Positions 49,200-59,755 of a stretch of DNA of 64,000 nucleotides are shown here, piece after piece; position 1 is the stretch's first letter; every line of letters starts with the position of its first letter. The notes under the pieces were generated by a model. It did no database searches, was not told the origin of the DNA, and worked only from the letters and a program-made list of their open reading frames with translations. The DNA is taken from NCBI RefSeq assembly GCF_000346465.2, contig NC_034013.1:5911598-5975597 (forward strand), written 5' to 3'. Origin of the DNA: Prunus persica (taxonomy: Eukaryota; Streptophyta; Magnoliopsida; Rosales; Rosaceae). Position numbers and translations under genes: made by a program.

Positions 49200-50494
49200 A
49201 TGAGGTTGGAGAAATGCTGGTTCTGTTCCTCCACCGTGTATCCTGGACATGGGATTCAGTTCGTTCGTAATGATGCAAAGGTAGGAACTACTCTGTCCAT
49301 GTAATTTCCATGCACTTGTGATTTATCATCTAAATGTTATTCTAAGTAACATATATTACCTGCAGATGTATGGTCCTGTTTATCAAATTTAAATGTTAAT
49401 TTGACAACATAGTTTTCAGAGTCTGAAAATGTTAGTATTCATTGCATTCCCGACTGTTCGGGGGTTGGGTTGATATAGGGAAGTATTAGGGAGCTTAGAG
49501 TGGTTTGCATGGTTACATAGGGATGCAATTTTATATGAAGCTCCACAAATGAGATTGACACTGAGGATGAATCAATTTCTTTGGCAGTCAGGTTGTGTGG
49601 TCGTTTCTTTACTCCTTGTGGTTTGAATGTGTCCTGAATGATGTCTTCTAATTATGTTCATATGTATGGGATTTTCTAGTTCACCAATGTCAAAAGAAAT
49701 TATCTAACACTTCATTTTGATACTGATTGTGAAATTGCATTGCTGTGTCGGAAGAAGAAGTGCCATTTAGGACTAAGCCTGCTTTACATTATGTCTGTTT
49801 AAGGAAACATCGTGTGCAGCTCAATTCCCTGACAACCATTTCTTTTCTAGATTTTTCGATTTTGTAGATCCAAATGCCACAAGAACTTTAAAATGAAGAG
49901 GAATCCTCGCAAGGTAAAATGGACTAAGGCCTATAGGCGGTTGCGTGGGAAGGATATGACACAGGTGAACAAACTTACTTTTTCTTAATCTAATCGTGCT
50001 CATATTACTATTTAATATTGGATCTTTGGAAGGCTTAGGGTTTATTCTGTTAGCCTTATATCACCCTTTGTGTTCTTTTTGTAGGACTCGACCTTTGAGT
50101 TTGAGAGAAAGCGAAATAGGCCTGAGAGATATGACAGGAATCTTACAGCAAACACTCTGAAGGCCATTAAGAAGATCGATAAAGTTAGAGTTGATAGGGA
50201 GGCCAGACACCATGAGAAGAGGTACTTTCCTCTGCTTCATTGTTATCTACAGGAGAGAACAGTAATAGGTGTTTTTGGTTTTCATATATTAAGACATTTT
50301 TGTTGAAAAACTTGGGCAGGATGAAGGGCAAGAAGGCCAAGGAGCACAGGGAGGCAGCAAAAGAGTTGGAACAGAGCATCAGCTTGGTCAAAGCTCCAAG
50401 TGTGCTACAACAAGATCCATCGTTCAACTTACCGATCAAGGTCAAGGTTTCTCAACAGCAGCCCGACAAAAGCCTCGCCATGATGGAGGAGTAA
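49200..50494 (+). CDS. RLP24: Ribosome biogenesis protein RLP24 (L24e-like)
   Basis: Four exons (49200-49280, 49851-49964, 50085-50221, 50320-50494) join in frame to 168 residues with canonical GT-AG introns. The N-terminus [18 protein letters not shown] followed by [19 protein letters not shown] is the L24e zinc ribbon, with cysteines in CxxC...CxxxC spacing. [16 protein letters not shown] continues the L24e domain. The rest is basic, with SFNLPIKV and a MMEE tail. RLP24 occupies the L24e site on pre-60S particles in nucleolus and cytoplasm and is released by the AAA-ATPase Drg1 before L24 binds. Length and start fit the family (about 160-200 aa). The gene sits between the two copies of the duplicated block but is itself single in this window. 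Confidence 0.93.
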
Positions 50495-50929
50495 TTTTAT
50501 TGTTGGATGTTCGTTTTCTATGTTTCATTATTTTAGTGTGCTTCAGATTGTTGTATTCGAGCTTTTTTCCCAAAGTTTCATTAACTGTAATTTTGACTTA
50601 TATTGGAGACATCATGAACTTTATAGATTTATGTTTAACAAGTGATTGTGGAAAAAAGAGATTGCGACGGCATCTTTTTGGAAATATAAAATTTATCATG
50701 GCAAGTATGATTCACATTCATATCCTAGTCATCTTCATTTTAAATTTTAAATTCGTGCGCTGGATCAATATCTTGCCATAAAAAATGCATTGACAAAATA
50801 AAAATCCATGTAGGGGTTAGTTTAAATAATGAAAGGAAATTACTAGGCTTATCACATTTTTATATCATGTTGTGTATCACATTTCTAATAGAAGTTTCTC
50901 GTTGTAATCTTACTTAATATAATGAAAAA
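50495..50929 (+). other. RLP24 3' untranslated region and spacer
   Basis: AT-rich non-coding sequence after the TAA. Nothing else was recognised before the duplicated block starts at about 50930. Confidence 0.4.
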
Positions 50930-52168
50930 AATTCTTGTTAAGGAAAGAGCGATGAGCCAAAAAGCCGATTCACTGGCTTGTTTACAAGAAAAAATGGTCT
51001 TTGTAAAAAAAAATTACATAGGTTGTTAACTTAAAGTTTCACTTTCGCTTTGTAGATGAGAACATCTTGGAAAAGACTCCCCGTTGCTTTTGCACCTGAA
51101 AAGGATTTGAGTTTAGATTGAATTTTCAAACTAATTAGCAAATTTGACTCTTATAACAACATAAATAATGATCTAAAAACCAAATAAATATAATTAAAGT
51201 TTTCAATTACCTTCAAGCTTTTTATAACAGCTTTTATTTTGTTGCTGGTGGTAGAGCCAGTACGCTTTGTTCTTGTCTTCCTGTCTTTCTTAGCTTGTGA
51301 ACTTGTAAAAAATCCAAACATGCCCGGGATTTTCCAGTTGCCAAAGCAGATTGGTGCTTTCGAAATCTTATTTGGCTTTCTTCGGACAGCAACAATCTAA
51401 CTACTACAACTTTATCAGTCAATCTCTAAAGACTATAACATAAAGTAACATTTCCTTAATAAACTTTTTAATAGTCATTGCTGATCATGGCCTTTCTCCA
51501 ATTCGCATCTAAGCCCAAGTTCCTTTGATAAGCTAAGTGCATGTTTGGCAACCCTATTTTTGCTTTTGTTTGATCTTTTATAATGCTGTTTTATATAATA
51601 ATAAAAAATTAAACGAGGTTAGAAGGGAAATGGAGATAGAGAGCTATAAATTAGAAGAAAGAAAATATCTAGAATGATTTTTTGAAATACAAACTAGAAG
51701 TTTTTAAATTATGCGCCGGACAAAGACCACAAATTATGAATTTCTTACTTTAAACTTGCTACACTTTTGGAAAGGGCAGCAAACTCCTTTGAACCAAACA
51801 ACTTTTTGTTTTACAAGTGATATTAGGGAAAGAGGAACCGAAGAACCTATTTGTCCGAGAAAGTTAAAGTTGGTGTAAAAATGAATAGCAAATTTGCCTA
51901 CTATCTTTTTAATTTTCTCTAGTTTTTTTATTAAATGGGCTCACTTGCTTTTGCAAATCTGTTGACTTTTACTCTTTATTAATGTTTTTACCTATTTTTA
52001 AGATTATAATAACTCATTTATTTAGCACATCGTGGGAAATGAAATTTAAGCGAAAATGTCAAATTGCTAATTAACTATAATAGCCACCAAATACAATTTT
52101 GATGTTTTTCAGTTGACATTTGAGGAGACGCTAGTTGGATATTGCCAATATTTAAATAGAAAAGAATG
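50930..52168. repeat. Duplicated block B (uninterrupted)
   Basis: Continuous counterpart of block A (42954-47868 minus its two insertions). It contains exons 3 and 4 and most of intron 2 of the histidine-rich gene, so it is the parental copy. It preserves the empty sites for the Harbinger element and the family B solo LTR. Confidence 0.8.
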
Positions 52169-52800
52169 ATGTTAGCAGACGAATCCTAAACTTCTGATCA
52201 ATCATTCAGCTATAGATGAGATTATGAAGTCAATTTTCTCTGTTTCTAAACCCTAAATTACATCCAAGAAACTTGTCTACTGTAAAAAAGTACTAGTTGT
52301 GACACCAAAAAAAAAAAAAAAAAAAAAACAAAAGATAAAGATAAGGAAGGTACCTGGGCATGAGATTGTTGACTATTGGTATGGTTAGGCCTTGGATTTA
52401 AGGCTGTGGAAGCAGCTGGTGCTGATCTAGCAGATTGCCGAAGGTGTTGAGAGTACTGAAGGAGCTCAGCTCTCCTACTAATGTACCCTCTTCCATCAGC
52501 ACCACGCCTGTAATGAACAACCTCTCTCTTGATGGTGTGATGAATATGATGATGGTTATTGTGATGGTGGTGATGGTGATGGTGACGGTGATTTGAGAAC
52601 GTCCTCCTCTTCGGTTTCTCCACGTACACGCTCACCAACACCCCTTTCTCCTTGCAGCATGTTCCCTGAAATTCAAGTGATCACTTGAATATGTATTTCT
52701 CTTTTTCTTCGAAGAATATAAAATCTCATACCGTCGAGTTTACTTCCAAAAAAAAAAAAAAGTGCCAAAGCGTATAAACTCTTACCATTTTGGTCGGCAT
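51039..52800 (-). CDS. Basic histidine-rich plant protein, function unknown
   Basis: Four minus-strand exons (52800-52786, 52665-52354, 51396-51211, 51095-51039) are all in phase 0 with GT-AG introns and give 189 residues. The first exon encodes only MPTKM. Exon 2 has a CCKEKG start, a VSVYVEKPKRR segment, a tract of eight consecutive histidines with nearby N/H-rich residues (about residues 30-50), and the conserved-looking VVHYRRGADGRGYISRRAEL then LLQYSQHLRQSARSAP. Exon 3 contains KAPICFGNWKIPGMFGFF and a Lys/Arg-rich region; exon 4 ends FSKMFSSTKRK. No signal peptide or membrane segment is seen. The basic ends could favour nuclear location, but that is a guess. I do not recognise the family. 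A partial copy lies at 43089-43445. The gene shape is supported by the copy keeping the same exon 3-4 frames. Confidence 0.72.
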
Positions 52801-53174
52801 GGAGAGAGAGAGAGAAGGAGAGAAAGAGAGAGAGAGGTTTGTTGCTTGATGGTTAAGAGATTTACAGCATTGTTATGCGTGTGTAATATGTGGTATTGGT
52901 TCTGTTGGCATGGAACATGTGAGGCCAAATAGAGAGGGCCAAAATGATTTCTTATATTCCTTTGGTTGAAACGAAACCTGTTTCATTGTATATATTATCC
53001 AAAGGTCCAATACAAACCCGGCCATGATGAATTTTATAGAAATTAATTAAACCAAACCAATGTCGACAATAACAGTGAAATGCATATTTCGATAAATTAT
53101 TGTGTGTAATGGAAAAGTCTCTTTTACATGCCACTGCCGTCCAAATTTACATGTACATATTGTCCGTACCTTAA

Positions 53175-53218
<44 letters not shown>

Positions 53219-53435
53219 AGATCATTACCTTGTTAGGCTTGGTTACTCTGCAAATTTTACATGTGATTAACAATCAGGCCCTAGGGCATGTGAGATACAA
53301 TCGAATGGAAGTGACAAGACAGAGAATTCTAGAACCCCATTGCCAAGGATCACTTTGGGTCCTTAAAATCTCAGAATCGGCCCTAATTATTAGTTGTACC
53401 TTCTATAATGGAGCCAACCAAGCTGTCTTCTTAAG
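52801..53435. other. Upstream region of the histidine-rich gene with GA repeats
   Basis: 52801-52838 is GA-rich on the plus strand, which makes a CT-rich leader for the minus-strand gene. A pure (GA)n of about 20 units lies at 53178-53213. No other gene is recognised. The hAT target duplication begins at 53428. Confidence 0.5.
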
Positions 53436-53569
53436 CAGGGACGGACCCAGGAATTTTATGTCGTAGGGTCATAGTGTAAAAGTTCAATTTTTTTTAAAGA
53501 TTAAAATAACATTGAAAATAAAACTACAGTACATTCATTCATAATTCATGTAAAAAATAACATTACAAA

Positions 53570-55917
53570 TTACAATTGACCACGACGAGGTTTCATATTT
53601 TGAAAACGTAGATTTATAGCTTCATTTTCAATACAATCAAAAACATCCTTCTCAACATAAACAAGCAAGCTATCACTCAACCATTGATCTCCTATTTTGT
53701 TCCGAAGTGGACCTTTGATAATATTCATGACGGAGAATGCCCTTTCGACTGAAGCAGTAGCAACCGGTAAAACTAGAGCCAATGTAATAAGCAAATACAC
53801 ATAATTGAATGCTCGATGCATCCTTGTCTCCACTATTTTTTTTGCAAGATCACCAATCCCTTGCAAGTCAGAGAAATCACTACTCGAACTCACATAATGA
53901 ATATAAAGCTCAAGTTGATCATCAGATGCCAAAAGATCCCCATCCGAAAAGTCTTGAGGATAAAATTGAGCAAGAAGAAGTAGCTTTTGTTTATCAAAAG
54001 CTACAAATGAATCATTCGGACTCAAACATGCCAAACAAATAAGCAACTCAGTATTTACCTCATTAAAATGATCATCTAATTCCGTGAGTTGCTCATCAAT
54101 GACATAAATAAAGAGCTCCACACGATAATGATGACGATTTGTCTTTATTGGAGCATTGTGCCTTGACCTCCTTGGAAGTACGAAGGCCTCATCCATGTTA
54201 GGAACATCAATATGATGTTTGTCACAAAATGAAGACACCTCTTCAACCAATGCATCAAACCCATTATTCCTCATCCAATGTAGCTTTTTCTTGCATGATT
54301 TCACCAAAGCCATTGCATTCACAATTTCTTGATCTTTCTTTTGCAATGCTTGTGACACATCATTTGTGAGTCCCAATATAGCCTTCATTAAGAATAGGTG
54401 AAACACAAACTGAAAAGTAAGCATTTCCCTTTGAATCTTATTTGCTTCACCGGCACTATCATTGGGATTATCATCAATAATCATTTGAAGCACATGAATC
54501 ACAGATGAAAACATAGAAATGATGCTAATAATGGTATCGTAATGTGAGCTCCATCGTGTGTCACGTTTGAGACTTGTTTCTTGATGCAAACCTCGCCCCG
54601 TTATAAGACAATCATTTTCAAAAGCTATCACAAGTTCTTCTTGGAGTTGTGCTCTAAGTGCATACGCCGCTTACACGATGCTCCAACATGGTTAACCACA
54701 CTATTAGTGGTTGTGAAGAAAGAGGCAATATCAATATTGTTCTTTGCTACGGCAACAAGTGCTAGTTGAAGTTGATGAGCAAAGCAATGAACATAGTATG
54801 CACAAGGTTGTTCTCTCAAAATCTTTGTTTTAAGGCCATTCAACTCACCTCTCATATTGCTAGCTCCATCATAACCTTGTCCTCGTAACTTGGAAAAGCT
54901 CAAACCATTGGAAGAAAAGAATATGTCAATGGCATCCTTTAGTGAACTTGAAGTGGTGTCGGTAACATGTTGAACCCCTACAAACCTTTCAATTACATGC
55001 CCTTTGTCGTCCACATAACGCAACATCATAGCCATTTGCTCTTTCACAGAAATATCACGTGCTTCATCCACTAATATAGAAAAGAATCTATCTTTTAAAC
55101 CACTCATGATAACATCAAGTGTTTCCCCGGCACATGCATTGACAATATCTTTTTGAATCTTTGGAGCTACTAACTTGAGATTCCCCGGAGCATTTTGCAA
55201 CACAACTTCTTTAACTTTCTCATCATTGTCTGCAAGGAATTGCAATAGCTCCAAGTAATTTCCCCTATTGCTTGAAGTGGCACTTTCATCATTTTCACGA
55301 AAAGAAAGACCTTGTCTCAATAGAAACTTAGTGCACTTGATTGATGCAATTAAGCATCTTCGATATGCCATACGAGCTTGTTCAGAGTGTTTGCTCAGAG
55401 CCGTTTCAATATGTGTATTTTGATTCATCAAATTTGTAGCGGCTTCTCTAGCTTTATTATGAACACTACCAACCGGTCCAACATGCACCTTCATTCTTTC
55501 TCTCCATTTCTTCCAATTCTTAAACCCTGCTCTAGTGAAGGCTTCACTACCCACTTGTTCAAAATTGGATTTAAAGAGATAGCAATAAAGACAAAATGCA
55601 GCATCTTTAGATACACTATACTCCAACCAATCAAATTCATCAAATCATTGGGGAATGAAGTGTCGATTAATTCCTGAGATATTACTTTGTGGGAAAGAAT
55701 GACCTTTAGGTTGACAAGGTCCTTTTTGTAGATATGCTCTTCGAACCTCATCTGTAATATTAGTATCATACTCAATCATACGAATTCTTAGTCCCGGGTC
55801 TGCCTGAAGATTAACCAAAACCTCATCTAACTCACTTTGTCTTGAACTTGAAGTTCTTGAACTACCCACACTATCCGAACTACCCAATGATGACTTTCTC
55901 TTAAAAAATCTTTCCAT
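53570..55917 (-). pseudogene. hAT transposase (TTF-zinc finger/DUF4371/hAT dimerisation), two lesions
   Basis: Starting at MERFFKRKSS (55917) the frame spans about 780 codons, normal for TTF-type hAT transposases. Order of regions: Ser-rich N-terminus; FDWLEYSVSKDAAFCLYCYL zinc-finger (TTF) region; DUF4371 region with ILVDEARDISVKEQMAMMLR and GQGYDGASNMRGE (catalytic-core Asp residues); YYVHCFAHQLQLALVAVAK; and the C-terminal dimerisation segment LVLPVATASVERAFSVMNII ... WLSDSLLVYV. Two lesions break it: a TGA at 55645-55647 directly after HFIPQ, and a one-base deletion near 54661 that shifts the frame after CKRRM. Otherwise the domains are intact. The host gene class ZMYM1-like shares this architecture, but the terminal repeats show a transposon. 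Confidence 0.88.
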
Positions 55918-56307
55918 AATTCTACATAAATTAATCAAAATAATAACTAAAATCAATTAAAGAGAACACCAAATTTATACCAATTAACCACAAAAAATTC
56001 ATAAATGAAACATCCAATAAATCAAAACAATATAATGCAATCATAAATTCAATTTCAATTCAAGTAATTTAGGTTTAGAGTTAGAATTTACCTTGAATTG
56101 TGAGGTGGTGGAAGCGGAGGCAAGCTTTTGGAAGTGGCGGAGCTGCTGGCAGTAGTGACAATGGAGGATTTGGGGCTTAAAGGCTTGGTGGGGGTTGGAG
56201 ATTGGGGATTTAGGTTTGAGGGTTTAGAAAATAGGTATTTTGGAGATGAAAACTCGGGAGAAAGGTCTGTGCAGCAGATATAATCTGTTATGTTTTTTTT
56301 TTAAAAG

Positions 56308-56560
56308 ACCTGGACCAAAACCACGTCGTTTTGGCCAGGTCTTTAAAAAAATTCGTTACTGCTGGTCCAAAACGACGACGTTTTGGCCAGCGAGTTTTTT
56401 TAAAAAAATTCGCTGCTGGTCCAAAACGACGCCGTTTTGGCCAGCGCATTTTTAAAAAAAATACGCTGGGCTGGTCCAAAACGATGCCGTTTTGGCCAGC
56501 GTGTTTTAAAAAAAAATACGCTGGGCTGGTCCAAAACGACGCCGTTTTGACCAGCTTCTT
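56308..56560. repeat. Five palindromic subterminal units of the hAT element
   Basis: Five units of about 32-38 bp occur at roughly 56308-56342, 56362-56393, 56411-56446, 56464-56502 and 56520-56558, separated by A/T runs. Each is an imperfect palindrome built around CCAAAACGACGCCGTTTTGG. They probably serve as transposase-binding sites, as subterminal motifs do in other hAT elements. Two related units occur at 97-187. Open frames across the array only encode repeating PKRRRFG-like peptides and are not genes. Confidence 0.75.
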
Positions 56561-56738
56561 TAAAACAAAAAAACAGATTTCCTATTCAGCTTCTTCTTCC
56601 TCAGTGTCTGCAACTCCTCCCTTCAGCCATTAATGGGGTCACACCCCAATTCAAAGGGACCTTCTATCTTATTTTCATGGAGTCCATAGGGTCGTTTGAC
56701 CCCATTGACCCCACTGTGAGTCCGTCCCTATTCTTAAG

Positions 56739-57109
56739 GATTGGCAAGAGTTTCGTAAATGTTTGAGTAGCATATTATACGTAGTATCATTATCATGGTG
56801 GCAGTTTATTAACTGCTGTTCGAAGCACTACAAAGAGCTTATTACAAGTAGAAAACCGGATCATTGTGAAAACATGAGGCACAAAGGTACACAAAACCAG
56901 GCTATGGATTATCTACTTGTACTAACAATTTTTTTTTAATGTTTATTTTGAGCAATATACAAATCCAAGAACATTTGAATTCTAGTAGTGGTAAAAAAAT
57001 AAACCATACATATGGATATGGTACTTCCATTTTTAATGTACGGCTCAAAATCAAAAGTCAAGTAATGTTAAAATAAGCAAATCCATAAAACCCTTCCCGC
57101 AATGTCAGT
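56739..57109. other. Unassigned spacer
   Basis: No gene, repeat or regulatory feature was recognised between the hAT target duplication and the SINE. Confidence 0.4.
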
Positions 57110-57214
57110 TTTTTTTTCTTTTTTAATATCAGTAATATTGGGGAGGGGGGAATCAAACCTAGAACATCTGTGTTATGAGTAAATATTCTTAACCACTTGA
57201 GCTATAAGTCCCTT
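57110..57214 (-). mobile_element. Short tRNA-derived SINE
   Basis: On the minus strand the sequence starts GGGACTTATAGCTCAAGTGG. It has an A box TAGCTCAAGTGG (57206-57195), a B box GGTTTGATTCC (57161-57151) 33 bp further on, and a 3' A-rich tail (T runs at 57110-57126). A- and B-box spacing and the A tail fit a tRNA-related SINE transcribed by RNA polymerase III. Flanking duplications were not identified, and at about 105 bp it may be a truncated copy. Confidence 0.55.
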
Positions 57215-58055
57215 TGCTCCAACTATATGTTGGTATGAATAAAACAGCTGGGTCATTTTTTGGAGGGTTTTGCTATCATTGACATAAATATAATAGGTAA
57301 CTTGTTATCGGAACAAAATACTAGTGAACAAAACAAAAGTACAACCAAGTTTGTTCGTATTTGTTACCTTGTAAAGTAGAGAAACCTATGTATTTAATCC
57401 CATAATTTTGTATAAATGGAAAGCATATTACACCGTTGACAATGAAATAAAAAGATGTCAAAGCTTTCAATAATACAATAGGCTTATAAACCCTAGAATC
57501 TATCAAAATCCTAGATTTAAAATACTAATAATAATAAAAATTCTATATGTATAGATATTTTGGGAGGATAGGAGAATGGAGGTGAACATTTTTCAAACTA
57601 TATATAACTGAAGAAATGTCTCTTCAAGAAAGGAAAAAAGCGTCCCTTCCTATTTTGAAAGTTTATAATTAGACACAATTATTTCAATTATTTGTTTAAA
57701 ATCTAATTGCATTTCATTTACTTCACAAGAATTCAATTATTTGGCTGGACCAAGAGTTGAATGTGTGAAATTATTGTATATTGTTGATTTAGACTTGAAT
57801 TTATGAAAATTTTCGCAAATGTTGAGCATCCTCGAATGGACCTTCTTTGTCTACCTAGATGGTCTGCACAACTCCACGAACAAGTTATCAAAGAGGTACT
57901 AGTGTGGTACTAGCCAAACCCTCTCCAATGCCAAAGTCAGAAGTAGAACGAACTAGTCAGAAGTAGAACAAATTATGAAATAAATAAATAACAAACCACA
58001 CAATCATGTTTTGATTCTAATATGCTGACAAGTATGTACGTTTTTGGGAAAATTT
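57215..58055. other. Unassigned AT-rich spacer
   Basis: No coding sequence or clear repeat was recognised. A short direct duplication, AGTCAGAAGTAGAACAAA-like, occurs at about 57934-57972. Confidence 0.4.
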
Positions 58056-58197
58056 ATGTTAGGGAGATGATATTATTGTACCACGTTATGAACCACTCCT
58101 CCAATAGATATGAGACCTACTTGTATTGGTGGTTCATATCTTTATTAAAGAGGTACGTAGTACATAGTACGATACAATAATGTAGTTTCTCTAACAT
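58056..58197. mobile_element. Small MITE of about 140 bp
   Basis: The ends are inverted repeats of about 28 bp (ATGTTAGGGAGATGATATTA on the left against the inverse of TAATGTAGTTTCTCTAACAT on the right, with TTGTAC/TTGTAT further in). The centre also folds on itself (GAACCACTCC...GGTGGTTC). No coding sequence. The target duplication is unclear. Confidence 0.5.
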
Positions 58198-58329
58198 TAC
58201 TCTTATCTTTAATCAACATGTAGAACTGTTTCGAACTTGGAATTGCTTTCAACATTGGGCTACGTGGGCAGGAATTCTAGGCTTGGCTTACAATTCTCTC
58301 ATTCTCCAACCTCACTACTACAAAAAAGC

Positions 58330-59680
58330 AAAAAGACGACGGTAAATCACCGTCGTGTATTCGGTTTTTCAATGGTCGTGGAATCCACCGTCATCTTTTC
58401 CCTCATAAACCACGACGCTAAATCATCGTCGTTGTTACAATATACAACGTCATCAACAAATACAAAACGACGTCTGTGTACTGCAAAAAGATCTAAAAAA
58501 GCAGTCGAGGATGAGAATAGACGACCAACTCTCTAAACAAACCGTCGTTAAAAAGGAAAAATATGACACATATTAACAGAACATGGCACATACAACGACG
58601 AAAATTAAAATATGACGCCGTTAAATATCATTTTCACGACAATAAAAAATATGTCGTCTTTAAATACATTAGAAGACGACGTTATTGATACCTACTACGT
58701 CGCCTATATAAAAATAACCGTCGTAAAATATATTTTTCACTTCAATTTTTCTATAAAAGATGACGTGGAAATAGTTGTCAGTGTCATTAGTTATGACGTA
58801 TGTATTTATAGAGTAGACGTTGAACAACGAAACAACGTCGGTTACAAATATATGAGAGTCGTATTACAAAATTTATACGTCCTATTTTCTGAACAAACAA
58901 CGACGATAAATATTAGACGTTGTTAAATAAAACAACGTCGAAAACAAATAAAAACAGACGTGTTTAGTCTGCTAAAGTTCTAAAAAATAGTCGAGGATGA
59001 GAATAGACGACCAACTCAAACAAATCACCGTCGTTAAAAAGGAAAAATATGACACATATTAAAAGAACAAGGCCGCAAGATAGACATACAACGACGACAA
59101 CTAAAACACTACGCCGTCAAATATAATTTTCACGACAAGAAAAAATATGACGTCTTTAAATACATGAGAAGACAACGTTATTGAAATATACTACGTCTCT
59201 TATTTACAAACAACCGTCGTGAAATAAATTTTCCACTTCGATTTTTCTAAAAAAGATGACGTGGAAATAGTTGTCAGTGTCATTATTTACGACGTATGTA
59301 TTTATATAGTTGACGTTGAAATGCGATGAGAGAGCCGTATTACAAATAACGTCGTTTAATTGATATTAGACGGCGGTTATAATGAATTACCGTCGGAATT
59401 CATTTCGTTCCTCTTCGTTTATAAAAGAACTTGCGACGTGGAAAATGTATGATGACGTCGTATTTTTTAACGTTCAGATTATATATCTCGTTTTTTAGAC
59501 GTCGGTATTATGGGATTGGAGTCGTGTTATTTTGAATTACATGGCGGTTCTTAATCCTTCCCCGACGTGATATCCTGAAAAATTGCTTCACAATAGCGTC
59601 GTGGTTCTTCATTGTTACGTTGCTTTAAGACGTCGGTAAATATGCTGAATAACTGGTTCACAATAACGTCGTGTTTTATT
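58330..59680. repeat. Left subterminal ACGACG/CGTCGT array of the CACTA element
   Basis: Dozens of short motifs of the form ACGACG, CGTCGT, GACGTC or ACCGTCGT occur in both orientations, about every 20-30 bp. Part of the array is an imperfect tandem duplication of about 500-bp period: 58466-58872 resembles 58966-59346 (shared AGTCGAGGATGAGAATAGAC and GATGACGTGGAAATAGTTGT). In En/Spm such motifs bind TNPA. Open frames in this region are incidental. Confidence 0.8.
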
Positions 59681-59755
59681 TGAACGTAGAAAGTGAAGAA
59701 ATCACATTACAATATATTACAAAATTAATGTCATACACTGCCAATTACATAAGCA

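Larger units (their letters stand above)
53436..56730 (-). mobile_element. hAT transposon, nearly complete (TSD TTCTTAAG)
   Basis: The 3,295-bp element starts CAGGGACGGACCCA and ends with the inverse TGAGTCCGTCCCTA. It is flanked by a perfect 8-bp duplication TTCTTAAG (53428-53435 and 56731-56738), the hallmark length for hAT. It encodes one transposase on the minus strand. Its 5' subterminal region has five palindromic CpG-rich units. The perfect duplication and only two visible coding lesions suggest recent activity. Confidence 0.9.

Noticed and set aside
51234..51422. A 62-codon minus-strand frame over exon 3 of the histidine-rich gene
   Set aside because: It is in a shifted frame; the frame starting IVAVRRKPNK joins exons 2 and 4 in phase and is kept in the duplicate copy.
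53809..55677. Plus-strand open frames opposite the hAT transposase
   Set aside because: They are antisense shadows of the transposase frame.
56240..56633. Open frames across the hAT palindromes encoding repeated PKRRRFG peptides
   Set aside because: They arise from the palindromic array in several frames and both strands, lie in the transposon subterminal region and have no start context or homology.
58237..58926. Two plus-strand open frames of about 100 codons at the CACTA left end
   Set aside because: They overlap the CACTA terminus and the subterminal repeat array; composition follows the repeated motifs.
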